Source of the DNA: a virus
Direction: 5' to 3' (one strand)
DNA length: 64,000 bases
IMG/VR virus record: IMGVR_UViG_3300025536_000010
Location: 62,001-126,000 of that record
The position numbers and the translations under genes were made by a program. The notes beneath the pieces were generated by a model. That model was not told where the DNA came from. It ran no database searches and worked only from the letters and a program-made list of their open reading frames with translations. Below are positions 23,967 to 32,491 of the stretch, piece by piece (position 1 is the first letter of the stretch; every line of letters starts with the position of its first letter).

Positions 23967-25346
23967 ATGATGGCCAACACCATCGACAGCACGGAGGAGC
24001 GTCAACTCCTGGAAGCTGTCAAGAAAGCGGTCGACTACGTCGACGGCGCGGGCCTCAGTCCCGATGCGGCCATCGAGAAGGTGGCGCGGGCGGAGCAGTT
24101 CGGCCCCGGCAAGATCAAGCTGATCGCCTACGCCTACAACACCGGCCGGCAAACCGGCCAGTGGGACACCGGCGGCAACGTCCTCGACAAGCTCGCCAGC
24201 TACCCGCTGGCGGACCCGGACAAGATCGTACAAAGCCTCTACAACAGCGCGTCGCCAGCTGAGAAGCAGGCGGCAGCGCGGTTGCCGGAGGAGTACGCCT
24301 TCCCGCCTGGCTGGCTGGAGATGCAGCAGCGCGAGAAGGTCGCCCGCGCGCCACTGCCGATGGAGATGCCGAAGCCGACTGAGTTGCAGCGCGATCCGGT
24401 CGAGGCGTTCCACCGCGCAACCGGCAACATCAAACGGGCGAAGCACGCCGTCGATCAGCTGAACCGCGAAGCTAGCAGCGCCGAGGACGCGGTGCGGCGC
24501 AACGTTTTCCAGCTGGTCAGCTATTTCCGCAAGGCAGCCCACGACCGCATGCCGTTCGAGCATGTTGAGTGCGTGGCGCGAACGTACTTCGGCCCAGCTG
24601 CGCAGCCGCTCATGGACGTGGTCTACGGTCAGGCCAGGCTACGCGAGAAGCGGGCCGGAGCGCTGCCGCCGATTCTCACCAACGCCATCAACCAGCGGGC
24701 CGAACCGTTCTCGATCATCCGCGACTGCGTCAAAGCAGCCGAGAACTGCAACCTGGCCAAGCAGCAGGCCAAACTGGGTACGGAGAAGCTGGCCTCTTTC
24801 GAGAAGGAGCAGTTGCTCCCTTTCTCGGCGGCCGGGGGGTCGAAGCCGCAAGGTCTGGCGTCGTCTGCTCGCATCCAAATCGCAGGTCTGGATTGTGAGA
24901 AGGCCGCCAGCATCCTGGGCTCCCCGGCACTTGGCGCGGCAGTGGGCACCATGCTCGGTCGGACCATCGGCACGGTCGGTAAGAGCAAAGACGATCTGGT
25001 CGAAGACGCCTGGATGAACCTGGAAGATCCGAACCACGCCAACGAGATCCGCAAGATCCGCGCCCACACGATGCTCAACGAGCTAATGACGGACCCGGAC
25101 GACCCGATCTCGGGCTACGAGCCCGACCGGGTGCTCAAGGCGTACAACGAGATCTCCCAGGTCACCCCGCGCGTCGCCGAGAACGCCGCTACGCTCCGTC
25201 CGGCACTGCGGCGGTCGCTGGAAGGCCACACGCAACCGTTCGAGTCCAAGGAACTGACGGACATCGAGAAGGGACTGGCGGCGACGCGCATGAGCACGCC
25301 GAACACCAGTATCCTCAATAACTCCCCGGACTCGCTCTTGGGGTAG
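23967..25346 (+). CDS. Putative virion/assembly protein
   Basis: 459 residues; ATG 23967, or 23970, behind TTAAGGAGGACCAA. Mostly helical. The N-terminus resembles other genes here (LLEAVKKAVDYVDGAGLSPDAAIEK). EKxA-type motifs recur (REKVA, REKRAG, CEKAA), and a short small-residue segment (LGSPALGAAVGTMLG) lies near 317-335. The C-terminus is charged. No family recognised. It sits in the run of putative internal virion proteins upstream of the capsid module. Confidence 0.62.
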   Translation: MMANTIDSTEERQLLEAVKKAVDYVDGAGLSPDAAIEKVARAEQFGPGKIKLIAYAYNTGRQTGQWDTGGNVLDKLASYPLADPDKIVQSLYNSASPAEKQAAARLPEEYAFPPGWLEMQQREKVARAPLPMEMPKPTELQRDPVEAFHRATGNIKRAKHAVDQLNREASSAEDAVRRNVFQLVSYFRKAAHDRMPFEHVECVARTYFGPAAQPLMDVVYGQARLREKRAGALPPILTNAINQRAEPFSIIRDCVKAAENCNLAKQQAKLGTEKLASFEKEQLLPFSAAGGSKPQGLASSARIQIAGLDCEKAASILGSPALGAAVGTMLGRTIGTVGKSKDDLVEDAWMNLEDPNHANEIRKIRAHTMLNELMTDPDDPISGYEPDRVLKAYNEISQVTPRVAENAATLRPALRRSLEGHTQPFESKELTDIEKGLAATRMSTPNTSILNNSPDSLLG

Positions 25347-25355
25347 GAGGCACGG

Positions 25356-26744
25356 ATGCTGCTCGACGGAACGCTGCAAGACGCGGTGGAGGCCCTGGCC
25401 AAGCGGGCTGCGGACCTGCGTACGCGCCCTGTCACGGTAGCGGAGCGAGAAAAGGTCGCTGCGGCAGACTTCCTGGCGGGTCTGGGCGACTGGGTCAAAA
25501 GCAACCCACTCCAGGCTGGTTCGCTGCTCGGTGGCGTGGCCGGCGCCGGCCTGGGCGGTGCCAGCACGGCCTTCGGCAACCGCGGCAAGCCGGAGGAACA
25601 AAAACGAAGCGTCCTCAGTTCGATGCTGACTGGCGGCCTGGCGGGCACGGCCCTGGGTGGCGGTGGTGCCCTGGCGTACAAAGGCTACCAGGGTATGCAG
25701 ACCGGGCAGCAAGGCTTCCAGCCGGGTGACGACCTGCGCCCGGGAGAGTTTGCCAGGGACGGGCAGAAGTTCAAGATCGACCCCAAGGTGCTGCGACAAA
25801 ACCCCGGTTTGCACTCCGAGGTTCGCAAGCTGACGGCGCAAGCAAACCCGCTCGATACGGGGTTGAAAAGCGTCCTCGGCGCCGGCAAGGCGCTGCTGGA
25901 CCGCCAGATCGCACCAGACCAGGGCTTCGGCAACCCCGATGGTAACTTCCTGGATAAGTACCTACCCGCCACCAGTACCTGGCTGCCGCGCCTGGGTTTG
26001 GCCGATGCTGCGCTGCACAGCCAGAAGCTGCGCCTGGGTGAGCGTATGGGTATGGGTTTCGTACGCCCGGAACGATCCACGGACATCAACCACCTGCTGG
26101 AGGGTATCAAGGGCAAGGACAGTGGCATCCCGGAGGCGATCCAAAAGGCGATGCACCAGCAGAACCAACCAGGCGGACCCGGTGGCACACTCATGGGCAT
26201 GCCGGCGAGCCCGACTCCGGGCGACGTGCATGTGCCGTTCTCCGGGCCGAACGACAAGCGTACCGTGGCCAACATCCTTACCGAAGGTAACCGCGGCGCG
26301 GGCTCCTGGAAGGACTGGTTCAAAGACCGCCTCAAGAAGCCAGGTTGGGCCAAAGGGCAAGGGCATGAGAGCGTCCTCGACGTCAAACATCAGCCGATGA
26401 AAGACGTCGTCGAGGAAACGAAAGGCCCCACCGGGTCGTACAAGCAGACGCTCAAGCAGCCAGACGGACCACCTGTGGTGGAGTCCCTTTCGCGGCAGCA
26501 ACTAGAACAGGCTAAGCTGCGAGGCTTCCGCGAACTGAACAAGGACTCGCCGCGCAGCGGGCTCTACAAAGGCATCCTCGGGCAGCGCAACCTCGGTTCG
26601 CCGATGGCGCGCATCGGCGGGCGCATAGCCGGTTACGGTCTGGCGCCGCTCGCTGAGTATGCCGTCCGCTCGCACCTGGAAGACATGAACAAGCAAGACC
26701 GGCTGCGGCAGCTGATGGCTGCCCACGCCCAGCGCACCGAGTAA
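25356..26744 (+). CDS. Glycine-zipper protein, putative virion/ejection protein
   Basis: 462 residues; ATG 25356 follows TAGGAGGCACGG. Two glycine-zipper hydrophobic segments (about 50-72, GSLLGGVAGAGLGG; about 89-111, GGLAGTALGGGGALAYKG) follow an N-terminal helix and the motif REKVAAADFL. The remainder is hydrophilic and Pro/Gly-rich and ends with another hydrophobic patch (GRIAGYGLAPLAEYAV). The double zipper fits a protein that inserts into a membrane during ejection; this is inference. Confidence 0.65.
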   Translation: MLLDGTLQDAVEALAKRAADLRTRPVTVAEREKVAAADFLAGLGDWVKSNPLQAGSLLGGVAGAGLGGASTAFGNRGKPEEQKRSVLSSMLTGGLAGTALGGGGALAYKGYQGMQTGQQGFQPGDDLRPGEFARDGQKFKIDPKVLRQNPGLHSEVRKLTAQANPLDTGLKSVLGAGKALLDRQIAPDQGFGNPDGNFLDKYLPATSTWLPRLGLADAALHSQKLRLGERMGMGFVRPERSTDINHLLEGIKGKDSGIPEAIQKAMHQQNQPGGPGGTLMGMPASPTPGDVHVPFSGPNDKRTVANILTEGNRGAGSWKDWFKDRLKKPGWAKGQGHESVLDVKHQPMKDVVEETKGPTGSYKQTLKQPDGPPVVESLSRQQLEQAKLRGFRELNKDSPRSGLYKGILGQRNLGSPMARIGGRIAGYGLAPLAEYAVRSHLEDMNKQDRLRQLMAAHAQRTE

Positions 26745-26758
26745 GGAGACTCGCAATC

Positions 26759-28282
26759 ATGGCAATGGTGAAAATCGTGAGCCCGTGCGGCTGGGACTTC
26801 GACGGCCCAGTCGTGTCGCTCGTGAAAGTGGCGTCGCGTGGCCTCCGCGGCCACGACCGCGACCTGTTCATCAAGCGCGCCTACGGGTCTGCCAACGTCT
26901 TCCTGCCCTACCTGGACTCGGTGAAATTCGCAGCCGACGAGGAGCCGGTTCACCTGATCGCCCTGGGTGCCAGCGAAGCCTACGGGGCCAACCGCAACGG
27001 CGACGGCTTCAAAGAAGCGACCTGCAAGGCGTGCCACGATACGTTCGTGAAGTTTGCCAGGTTCTACCGCAACCACAAGAACAAAGACACGGCCATCTCC
27101 TACGGCCACGTCAAACTGTCGGCGTACAACCCAGTGATGCGCCGCGTCGAACTGCTGGTAGCCCTCAACAAGGAAAAGTCGGCGGTCGACCGCAACGGCG
27201 GTTTCGTGGCGGACAAGGAACTGGAGAAGCTCGCCAAGGGCCAGGACATTCCCGTCAGCATGGCCTGTCGCGTGCCCTACGACATCTGCTCGGAGTGTGG
27301 CAACAAGGCGCGCACCCGCGACGAATACTGCAAAGCGGCTTCCTGCCCAGGCGGTGGCTGCTCCGAAAACCTGACGAAGCTCGTCAAGAAGGGCAGCGAC
27401 GTACGCCACGTCCACGTCGACAATCCGACACCGCATTGGTTCGACATCAGCGCCGTGTTCCGTCCGGCCGACCGCATCGCCTACGGCAGCAGGGCCGACT
27501 GGCTCCAGAAGGCTGCGGCGGACGCCTGGGACGGCAGCTACGGTACGGACGGTGCGAAAATGGCGACCGACCTCCAGGTCATGGCCCCGCTGGCTGTCGT
27601 GCTGGCGATGGACACCATGCTCCCGGGCGAGTGGACGCCGTACCTGGGCGATCAGGTGAAGATCGCGCACGGCCTGGACCTGATGGAACAGCGGGAGCAC
27701 CTGCACGTCCACGACGAGGTCAAGCGGGCCTTTGCCGCTGACATGCAGCCGGACGTCGACCTGGTCGCCCTCGACCTTATCTCCGACAACCAGCAGAAGG
27801 TGGCCGCTGCCCTGGGGGCGCTGGCCGACCAGAAGATCGTCCTCTCGCTCCGCGATTTCGCCCGCATGACCAAGCGTGCGGATTTCACCGACGACGCCGG
27901 CAGCTGCCTCAAGGGCGTCTACGGACGTATGATTGCGGACGGCAGCCTGGAGAAACGTCTCGCCCAGAACAAGTACGCCCCTGCGGAGAAGCTGGCCAGC
28001 GTGAAACAGCGGCAGCTGGCCGCGACGATGCGGCAGACCTACGCCCTGGAAAAGCACGCCGTCGATCACCGCTGTCAGGTGTCAGCACTGCGGCAGCATC
28101 GGCTGCCGGAGTCCAAATCCACTTTTTGGAACGAGAAGAAAGCCCACGACAACACCACGGCTGAGGAACTCGCCAGGGACTACGCAATCTACAAGGTCGC
28201 TGCCCTGCGGCGTATCTCCCAGTTTGACGACGAGTTCCTCTTGACCGCACGCCTCAGCGCGTGCCAGAATCAGGTGGTCTAG
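26759..28282 (+). CDS. Putative prohead maturation protease
   Basis: 507 residues; ATG 26759 behind AAGGAGACTCGCAATC. Landmarks: EAYGANRNGDGF (73-84), SYGHVKL with His117, and IPVSMACRV with Ser167. A His and a Ser about 50 residues apart, the Ser in a VSMxC/VSxGF-like context, match the catalytic layout of HK97/U35-type prohead proteases. A cysteine-rich insertion follows (CSECGNKARTRDEYC ... CPGGGC), probably zinc-binding. The long C-terminal part is helical and includes EKxA-type motifs. It is immediately upstream of a scaffold-like gene and the capsid genes, the usual place for this enzyme. The catalytic assignment is by eye. Confidence 0.6.
   Translation: MAMVKIVSPCGWDFDGPVVSLVKVASRGLRGHDRDLFIKRAYGSANVFLPYLDSVKFAADEEPVHLIALGASEAYGANRNGDGFKEATCKACHDTFVKFARFYRNHKNKDTAISYGHVKLSAYNPVMRRVELLVALNKEKSAVDRNGGFVADKELEKLAKGQDIPVSMACRVPYDICSECGNKARTRDEYCKAASCPGGGCSENLTKLVKKGSDVRHVHVDNPTPHWFDISAVFRPADRIAYGSRADWLQKAAADAWDGSYGTDGAKMATDLQVMAPLAVVLAMDTMLPGEWTPYLGDQVKIAHGLDLMEQREHLHVHDEVKRAFAADMQPDVDLVALDLISDNQQKVAAALGALADQKIVLSLRDFARMTKRADFTDDAGSCLKGVYGRMIADGSLEKRLAQNKYAPAEKLASVKQRQLAATMRQTYALEKHAVDHRCQVSALRQHRLPESKSTFWNEKKAHDNTTAEELARDYAIYKVAALRRISQFDDEFLLTARLSACQNQVV
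28112..28132. promoter_or_regulatory. AT-rich motif, intragenic copy near gene end
   Basis: TCCAAATCCACTTTTTGGAA lies inside the protease gene about 210 bases upstream of the scaffold-like gene at 28339. It shares the core AAATCCACTTTTT with the reverse strand of 22846-22868. Confidence 0.35.
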
Positions 28283-28338
28283 CGGTTTGACCGCCACGCA
28301 GGGAGCAACAGACCAAGAAAGCAAAGGAGTGCTGTTAG

Positions 28339-29691
28339 ATGGCAGCCAACCCCATTTCGACTATCGCGGACTTCCTGAACGCTGTCGGCGGCGGGCAGAC
28401 CAAGCAAGCGGATGCCCCCCTGAGCGAAGCCGGAAGTATCGGCGGTGCAACCTCTCACCCGGTCAAGAGCGTCGACGACCGCCTCCAGAAAGCCAAGGAA
28501 GGCGAGCGTTCGAGCGAGAACAGCAAAGACGTCAAGGAAGACCAGGGCGCGCCAAGCGTCGAGAACGCTCCCGAGGCCAAGGCCGGGTCCGACCTGATGT
28601 CGTTGGCTCGCGCGTTCGCTCGCACCAGCGGCACGCAGAAGAAGGCCGAGGGCGGCGCGGTCATGCAGGGCGGCTCGGCCGCCGACGACCAACTCCAGAT
28701 CGGCACCAACAAGCAGCCGACCGGCGACGACCCGAAGTCCGAAACCAACTCGGCCAAGTCCGGCAAGGAAGATCCCGGTTCGAGCCACCCGGCGCGCACC
28801 GACAACGATCAGCTGGACGGCCACAAGTACAGCCTCGACGCCAACGCGCCGCTCGAACAGCTGGCCAAGCTGACCAAGGAAGCCGGCGACAACCTCTGCG
28901 CCGCGATCTTCCACGTCAGCAAGAACGGCGGGGCGCAGAAGACCGCCGAACACGCGCAGCAAGTCGGCGGCAGCGTCGTGCAGCAGCAACCGCAGACCAA
29001 GCAGGCCGAGATCGACCCCTACCTGGCCCACCAGGCTGGCTGGGAGATGGCCTCGCTGATCGCCGGCAAGTTCGACAAGCGCGCGGCCGACAGCATGGTC
29101 ACCAACACCATGTACAGCATCGTCAAGCAGGCCAGCGACGACGCCGACCTCTACATCTGGTACGCCAAGAACTTCCTCCAGGGTCAGCAGAAGCAGGCCG
29201 AAGGCGAGATGCCGATGGACCCTGCGGCTGGCGGCGGCGCCCCTCCGGGCGGCGACCCGATGGCCGGCGGCGGCGGTGGTGGCGGGGAAGACGCCATGAT
29301 GGCTGCCCTGGGCGGCGGTGCCCCTCCGGGCGGTGACCCGATGGGCGGCGGCGCTCCTCCGGGTGGCGACCCGATGGGCGGCGGCGGGGGCGGCGGCATG
29401 GACCCCGAAACGATGGCGTTGGCGCAGCTGCTCCAGCAGGCCAACATCAGCCCCGAAGAACTCGAAGCGGCTCTGGCCGAACAGGGCGGCGGCGGTGGCG
29501 GTGACCCGATGGGCGGCATGGGCGGCGACCCGATGGCCGGCGGCGGCGGTGAACCTCCGATGCCGGGCGGCGAGAAGCCGGCCAACGACCGCGGCGGCCG
29601 CGCTGCACAGCAGAGCACCAAGCATGCCGGCGAAATGCACAAGTACATCACCGAACTCGTCGGCCGTTCCCGGGCACGGAGGGCGGCCTAA
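28339..29691 (+). CDS. Scaffold-like glycine-rich protein
   Basis: 450 residues; ATG 28339 behind AAAGGAGTGCTGTTAG. The first half is hydrophilic and disordered. The middle is helical. Residues about 295-435 are dominated by GGGGG, GAPPGGDPMGG and DPETMALAQLLQQ. The end is helical and basic (HKYITELVGRSRARRAA). The motif K-x-A followed by D/E/S occurs seven times (KQADAP, KKAEGG, KTAEHA, KQAEID, KRAADS, KQASDD, KQAEGE). Its position between the putative protease and the capsid protein and its composition suggest a scaffolding or core protein cleaved during maturation. No sequence family recognised. Confidence 0.6.
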   Translation: MAANPISTIADFLNAVGGGQTKQADAPLSEAGSIGGATSHPVKSVDDRLQKAKEGERSSENSKDVKEDQGAPSVENAPEAKAGSDLMSLARAFARTSGTQKKAEGGAVMQGGSAADDQLQIGTNKQPTGDDPKSETNSAKSGKEDPGSSHPARTDNDQLDGHKYSLDANAPLEQLAKLTKEAGDNLCAAIFHVSKNGGAQKTAEHAQQVGGSVVQQQPQTKQAEIDPYLAHQAGWEMASLIAGKFDKRAADSMVTNTMYSIVKQASDDADLYIWYAKNFLQGQQKQAEGEMPMDPAAGGGAPPGGDPMAGGGGGGGEDAMMAALGGGAPPGGDPMGGGAPPGGDPMGGGGGGGMDPETMALAQLLQQANISPEELEAALAEQGGGGGGDPMGGMGGDPMAGGGGEPPMPGGEKPANDRGGRAAQQSTKHAGEMHKYITELVGRSRARRAA

Positions 29692-29700
29692 GCGGACTGT

Positions 29701-29731
29701 CCCGGAGGCTGACCGCCCAGCAGCCTCCGGG
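29701..29731 (+). terminator. Hairpin after scaffold-like gene
   Basis: CCCGGAGGCTG (29701-29711) pairs perfectly with CAGCCTCCGGG (29721-29731) across a nine-base loop. No T-run follows, so it may be an RNA-processing or stability hairpin rather than a terminator. Confidence 0.5.
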
Positions 29732-29782
29732 TCGCTCGCTTGCTGACCAAGCCGACACTACAAGCTCACGGAGGAGTTTACC

Positions 29783-30301
29783 TTGAACCCCACGCAGCAA
29801 ATCTCTGTCCCCTCGGCGCTGCTGGACAACATGATCCAGTACGTCGAGGTTTCGAGTCTGATGGGCAAGCGCGCCCTGGACGAAATCGACGTCCATCGCG
29901 CTGGCCAGCAGAAGGCCGCGGCGCTGCGCAACCCGCTCCTGGACTACATGGTCCAGCAGGGCGTGGTGGCGGAACACCAGAAGGAAGCCGCTCAGGCCAT
30001 GCTGGGCAGTCACGCCGAAACGATGCAGCTGCTCAAGGCAGCCATCGACAAAATCGTCGACCTGCGCAAGAACGGGACGACGAAGACGGCCGGCGCCGAA
30101 CCAGGCGAGGCTGTGGACCCGAACACCCTGGGCGCAACGTCGCCGGTGGGCGGGGCCAACGGGTACACGGCCGGCGACGGTTTCGTGGCCCCGCTGACGA
30201 AGCAGGGCGAGTATGACTCGCTCAACGACGTCATGGTCGGCCGCAAGACCAACCTGGTCAAAGCGTCCGACAAGCCGCTGCTGGCCCTGATCGGCCGGTA
30301 A
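29783..30301 (+). CDS. Small putative virion protein
   Basis: 172 residues; TTG start at 29783 behind CACGGAGGAGTTTACC. A helical N-terminal half (LLDNMIQYVEVSSLMGKRAL; MLGSHAETMQLLKAAIDKIV) is followed by a glycine-rich linker (ATSPVGGANGYTAGDGF) and a short C-terminus. Located between the scaffold-like gene and the decoration-like gene; a head component or assembly factor is likely from position. No family recognised. Confidence 0.6.
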   Translation: MNPTQQISVPSALLDNMIQYVEVSSLMGKRALDEIDVHRAGQQKAAALRNPLLDYMVQQGVVAEHQKEAAQAMLGSHAETMQLLKAAIDKIVDLRKNGTTKTAGAEPGEAVDPNTLGATSPVGGANGYTAGDGFVAPLTKQGEYDSLNDVMVGRKTNLVKASDKPLLALIGR

Positions 30302-30369
30302 CGGTTCCCAAGGAAACGGATTCCGCACAGTCCCGCAGGGACTACTGACCTTCAAGGAGGAAATCCTCA

Positions 30370-30903
30370 ATGGCTGCTCCCCGCCAAATGACGGCGAACA
30401 CCCTGAACGCTCTCAAGGGGTGGCCTCAGCCGGCCGCCGTCGACTACCACACCGAGTTCGACCCGTCGATCACCGACGTCGTCCTGCCCGGCTCCGTGGT
30501 TCACCTGAACAGTGACGGTTTCTACGAACTCGGCGTCGGCGCGGAGCCGGTGATGCCGCTGTTCATGTTCAACGGCAGCGACGACCCGGACGTGCGCAAC
30601 GAGGGCGGCGACCCCGCCACCGAGAAGGGCGTCTGGATTCCGATCAACCCGACCGGCCAGGCGATGGCCTTGGTGGCCGTGGGCGCGTACGAACTCGTTT
30701 CGACCGCCTTCGACAAGACCGGCACCTACAACCCGAACGACCCGCTGACCAGCCCGCTGTCGGGCGGCAACGCCGGCAAGCTCATCGTCGGCACGCTGTA
30801 CACCCACATGATCGTGGGCTTCGTCAGCCGCGGCGTGGTCGACAACGGCTACGGCCACGACGGCCTGGCTTTCTGGCCGTTCCCGGTCTTCCCGACGCCG
30901 TAA
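30370..30903 (+). CDS. Putative head decoration protein
   Basis: 177 residues; ATG 30370 behind TTCAAGGAGGAAATCCTCA. Predicted mainly beta: VVLPGSVVHLNSDGFYEL, PLFMFNGSDDPDV, AMALVAVGAYELVST, LIVGTLYTHMIVGFV. A small beta-barrel protein encoded immediately before the major capsid protein gene is the usual position and fold of head decoration proteins. The family assignment is by context and pattern only. Confidence 0.6.
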   Translation: MAAPRQMTANTLNALKGWPQPAAVDYHTEFDPSITDVVLPGSVVHLNSDGFYELGVGAEPVMPLFMFNGSDDPDVRNEGGDPATEKGVWIPINPTGQAMALVAVGAYELVSTAFDKTGTYNPNDPLTSPLSGGNAGKLIVGTLYTHMIVGFVSRGVVDNGYGHDGLAFWPFPVFPTP

Positions 30904-30988
30904 CGTCAACCCGTTGTAACCAGCAACCGTCGCCAAGCACGCTCGTTTGACCCAAGGAAGAACATAACCCACACGGAGGTTCCATCAC

Positions 30989-31930
30989 ATGCCCCAGATC
31001 CTCACCCAGGAAGAGTCGAAGGCGCTGTCCTATGCGATCTTCGAGAAACTCTCTTCCCGTGATCCGATCCTGGAAAAGCAGGCGGTGGATGCCGTCAACG
31101 AGTTCACGCGCACGAAGATGCGTGAAGACGGCTTCTACCGGCGGATCATGCCGCCACTCCCCATCGGCAACGACGAACTGGATCGGCAGGTCGATACCGA
31201 CAAGCCGGTCAAAGTGGTGGACAAGGAGCCGGATTCGCCGGCTGCCATCTCCATCCCGTTCGCCACGCTGCCGACCAATCTGTACATCCGCGGTCCGCGC
31301 TACCGCGTCATGTTCGACCGCATCGCCACGCCACGGTTCACCAAGGACGTGGACGAGCTGCGCACCTGGATCATGGACATCCGCCAGGTGCTCTCGGACA
31401 ACGCGATCAAGGACATGCTGGCGGAAGAAGATGGGAAGTTCATTCGGGCCGTGAACACCGCTCTGGTGGGCGCGGGCCTGACGGTCCCGACTTCCGGCAC
31501 GGTCCAGCACGAAGTCATCGCTGGCGGCATCACCCGCGACACCCTCTGCGACTCGCTCAAGGTGATGCCCAACACCCCGAGCAACCTGGAGGTCCACCTC
31601 GTTCTGGTGAACAACATCACGATCAAGGAAGTGATGAAGTTCACGCACAACGAAATGGGTGGCACGCTCTCCGAAGACATCATGAAGAACGGCTGGAGCC
31701 TCCAGAAGTTCCTCGGTGTCAACTGGATCGTGACCATCAAGAAGGGCCTGGTTCCGACGAACACGATGTACCAGTTCGCGGACCCCAAGTTCATCGGCAA
31801 GAGTTACGTCCTCGAAGACACGACCATGTACATTCGTCGTGAGGCGTACATGCTGGAATTCTTCGCGTACGAGACAATGGGTGGGACCATCGGTCACACC
31901 TCGGGTCTTGCCCGCATCGACTACCAGTAA
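30989..31930 (+). CDS. Major capsid protein (putative, HK97-fold)
   Basis: 313 residues; ATG 30989 with a strong CACACGGAGGTTCC site. The N-terminal helix (LSYAIFEKLSSRDPILEKQAVDAVNEF) is followed by the segment REDGFYRRIMPPLPI, a feature I associate with myovirus capsid proteins of this size. A long alpha/beta core (TALVGAGLTV, LVLVNNITIKEVMKFTHNE) and a C-terminal beta region (IRREAYMLEFFAYETMGG) follow. It sits downstream of protease, scaffold-like and decoration-like genes and is followed by a perfect 16-base-pair hairpin and a terminator, which suits a strongly expressed gene. A LEKQA motif near residue 29 resembles the recurrent KxA motif and could be a processing site. Confidence 0.75.
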   Translation: MPQILTQEESKALSYAIFEKLSSRDPILEKQAVDAVNEFTRTKMREDGFYRRIMPPLPIGNDELDRQVDTDKPVKVVDKEPDSPAAISIPFATLPTNLYIRGPRYRVMFDRIATPRFTKDVDELRTWIMDIRQVLSDNAIKDMLAEEDGKFIRAVNTALVGAGLTVPTSGTVQHEVIAGGITRDTLCDSLKVMPNTPSNLEVHLVLVNNITIKEVMKFTHNEMGGTLSEDIMKNGWSLQKFLGVNWIVTIKKGLVPTNTMYQFADPKFIGKSYVLEDTTMYIRREAYMLEFFAYETMGGTIGHTSGLARIDYQ

Positions 31931-31938
31931 GGACTGAT

Positions 31939-31975
31939 CGACAACGACGGGACGACCGACGTCCCGTCGTTGTCG
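31939..31975 (+). terminator. Perfect 16-bp hairpin after the capsid gene
   Basis: CGACAACGACGGGACG (31939-31954), loop ACCGA, then the exact complement (31960-31975), eight bases after the capsid gene stop. There is no T-run, so it is more likely an mRNA stabiliser or processing element than a terminator; the terminator proper follows at 31984. Confidence 0.6.
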
Positions 31976-31983
31976 GCAGCAGG

Positions 31984-32021
31984 GGTGCCCGGGGGTTGGG
32001 AGAGGCTCTCGGGCACCTTTT
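31984..32021 (+). terminator. Terminator after the capsid unit
   Basis: GGTGCCCG (31984-31991) pairs with CGGGCACC (32010-32017), followed by TTTT. The T-run is shared with the start of the AT-rich motif at 32021. Confidence 0.7.
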
Positions 32022-32040
32022 CTAAAAGCCAGTTTTTGAC
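32021..32040. promoter_or_regulatory. AT-rich intergenic motif, copy 4
   Basis: TCTAAAAGCCAGTTTTTGAC starts in a terminator tail and ends 17 bases before the ATG at 32058. This is the best match to the consensus. Confidence 0.6.
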
Positions 32041-32057
32041 GCGCAGGGAGGCGTATC

Positions 32058-32429
32058 ATGCCACTGAACGAACACGACCCTCGGCCCCAAGGTGCGGCGA
32101 TCCGCAACCGCGCCACCGCTAACGGAACGGCCCCGGTCGGCACCTACACGGATACGAGCCTGACCAAGGCCAACGTCGACCAGGCCATGCCCAGCGTGCT
32201 GCCGAACCGCTCCGGGGCGCGCACCCTGGGCAACATCCGGCCGGTCTACGCCAGCGACCGCGTGCAGGAGATCGACCAGACGGCGACCAACGAAAGTCCG
32301 CCGCCCACGCCGCACTCGAAGCCGAAATGGGAGATCGAGACGACGGCTGACGACATCAGCCGCGCCAAAGATCCCTATCGGAACGACGGCATGATCTCGC
32401 AGAACGACATGTTCAAAAACCAGGGCTAA
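32058..32429 (+). CDS. Hypothetical hydrophilic protein
   Basis: 123 residues; ATG 32058 behind GCAGGGAGGCGTATC. Rich in Pro, Asn, Arg and Asp with no hydrophobic core ([32 protein letters not shown]), so probably disordered. It opens the unit after the capsid protein. No family recognised. Confidence 0.6.
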   Translation: MPLNEHDPRPQGAAIRNRATANGTAPVGTYTDTSLTKANVDQAMPSVLPNRSGARTLGNIRPVYASDRVQEIDQTATNESPPPTPHSKPKWEIETTADDISRAKDPYRNDGMISQNDMFKNQG

Positions 32430-32491
32430 ATGCCCTGGGTCCGCAACAAGCTCCGACCGTTCAGACCTTGTCGCCCGCAGAAAGGATCGTC

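Noticed and set aside
22848-24563. 571-residue minus-strand open frame and other long antisense frames (e.g. 55952-57436)
   Set aside because: They exactly oppose well-supported + strand genes with good ribosome sites and have shadow-like composition.
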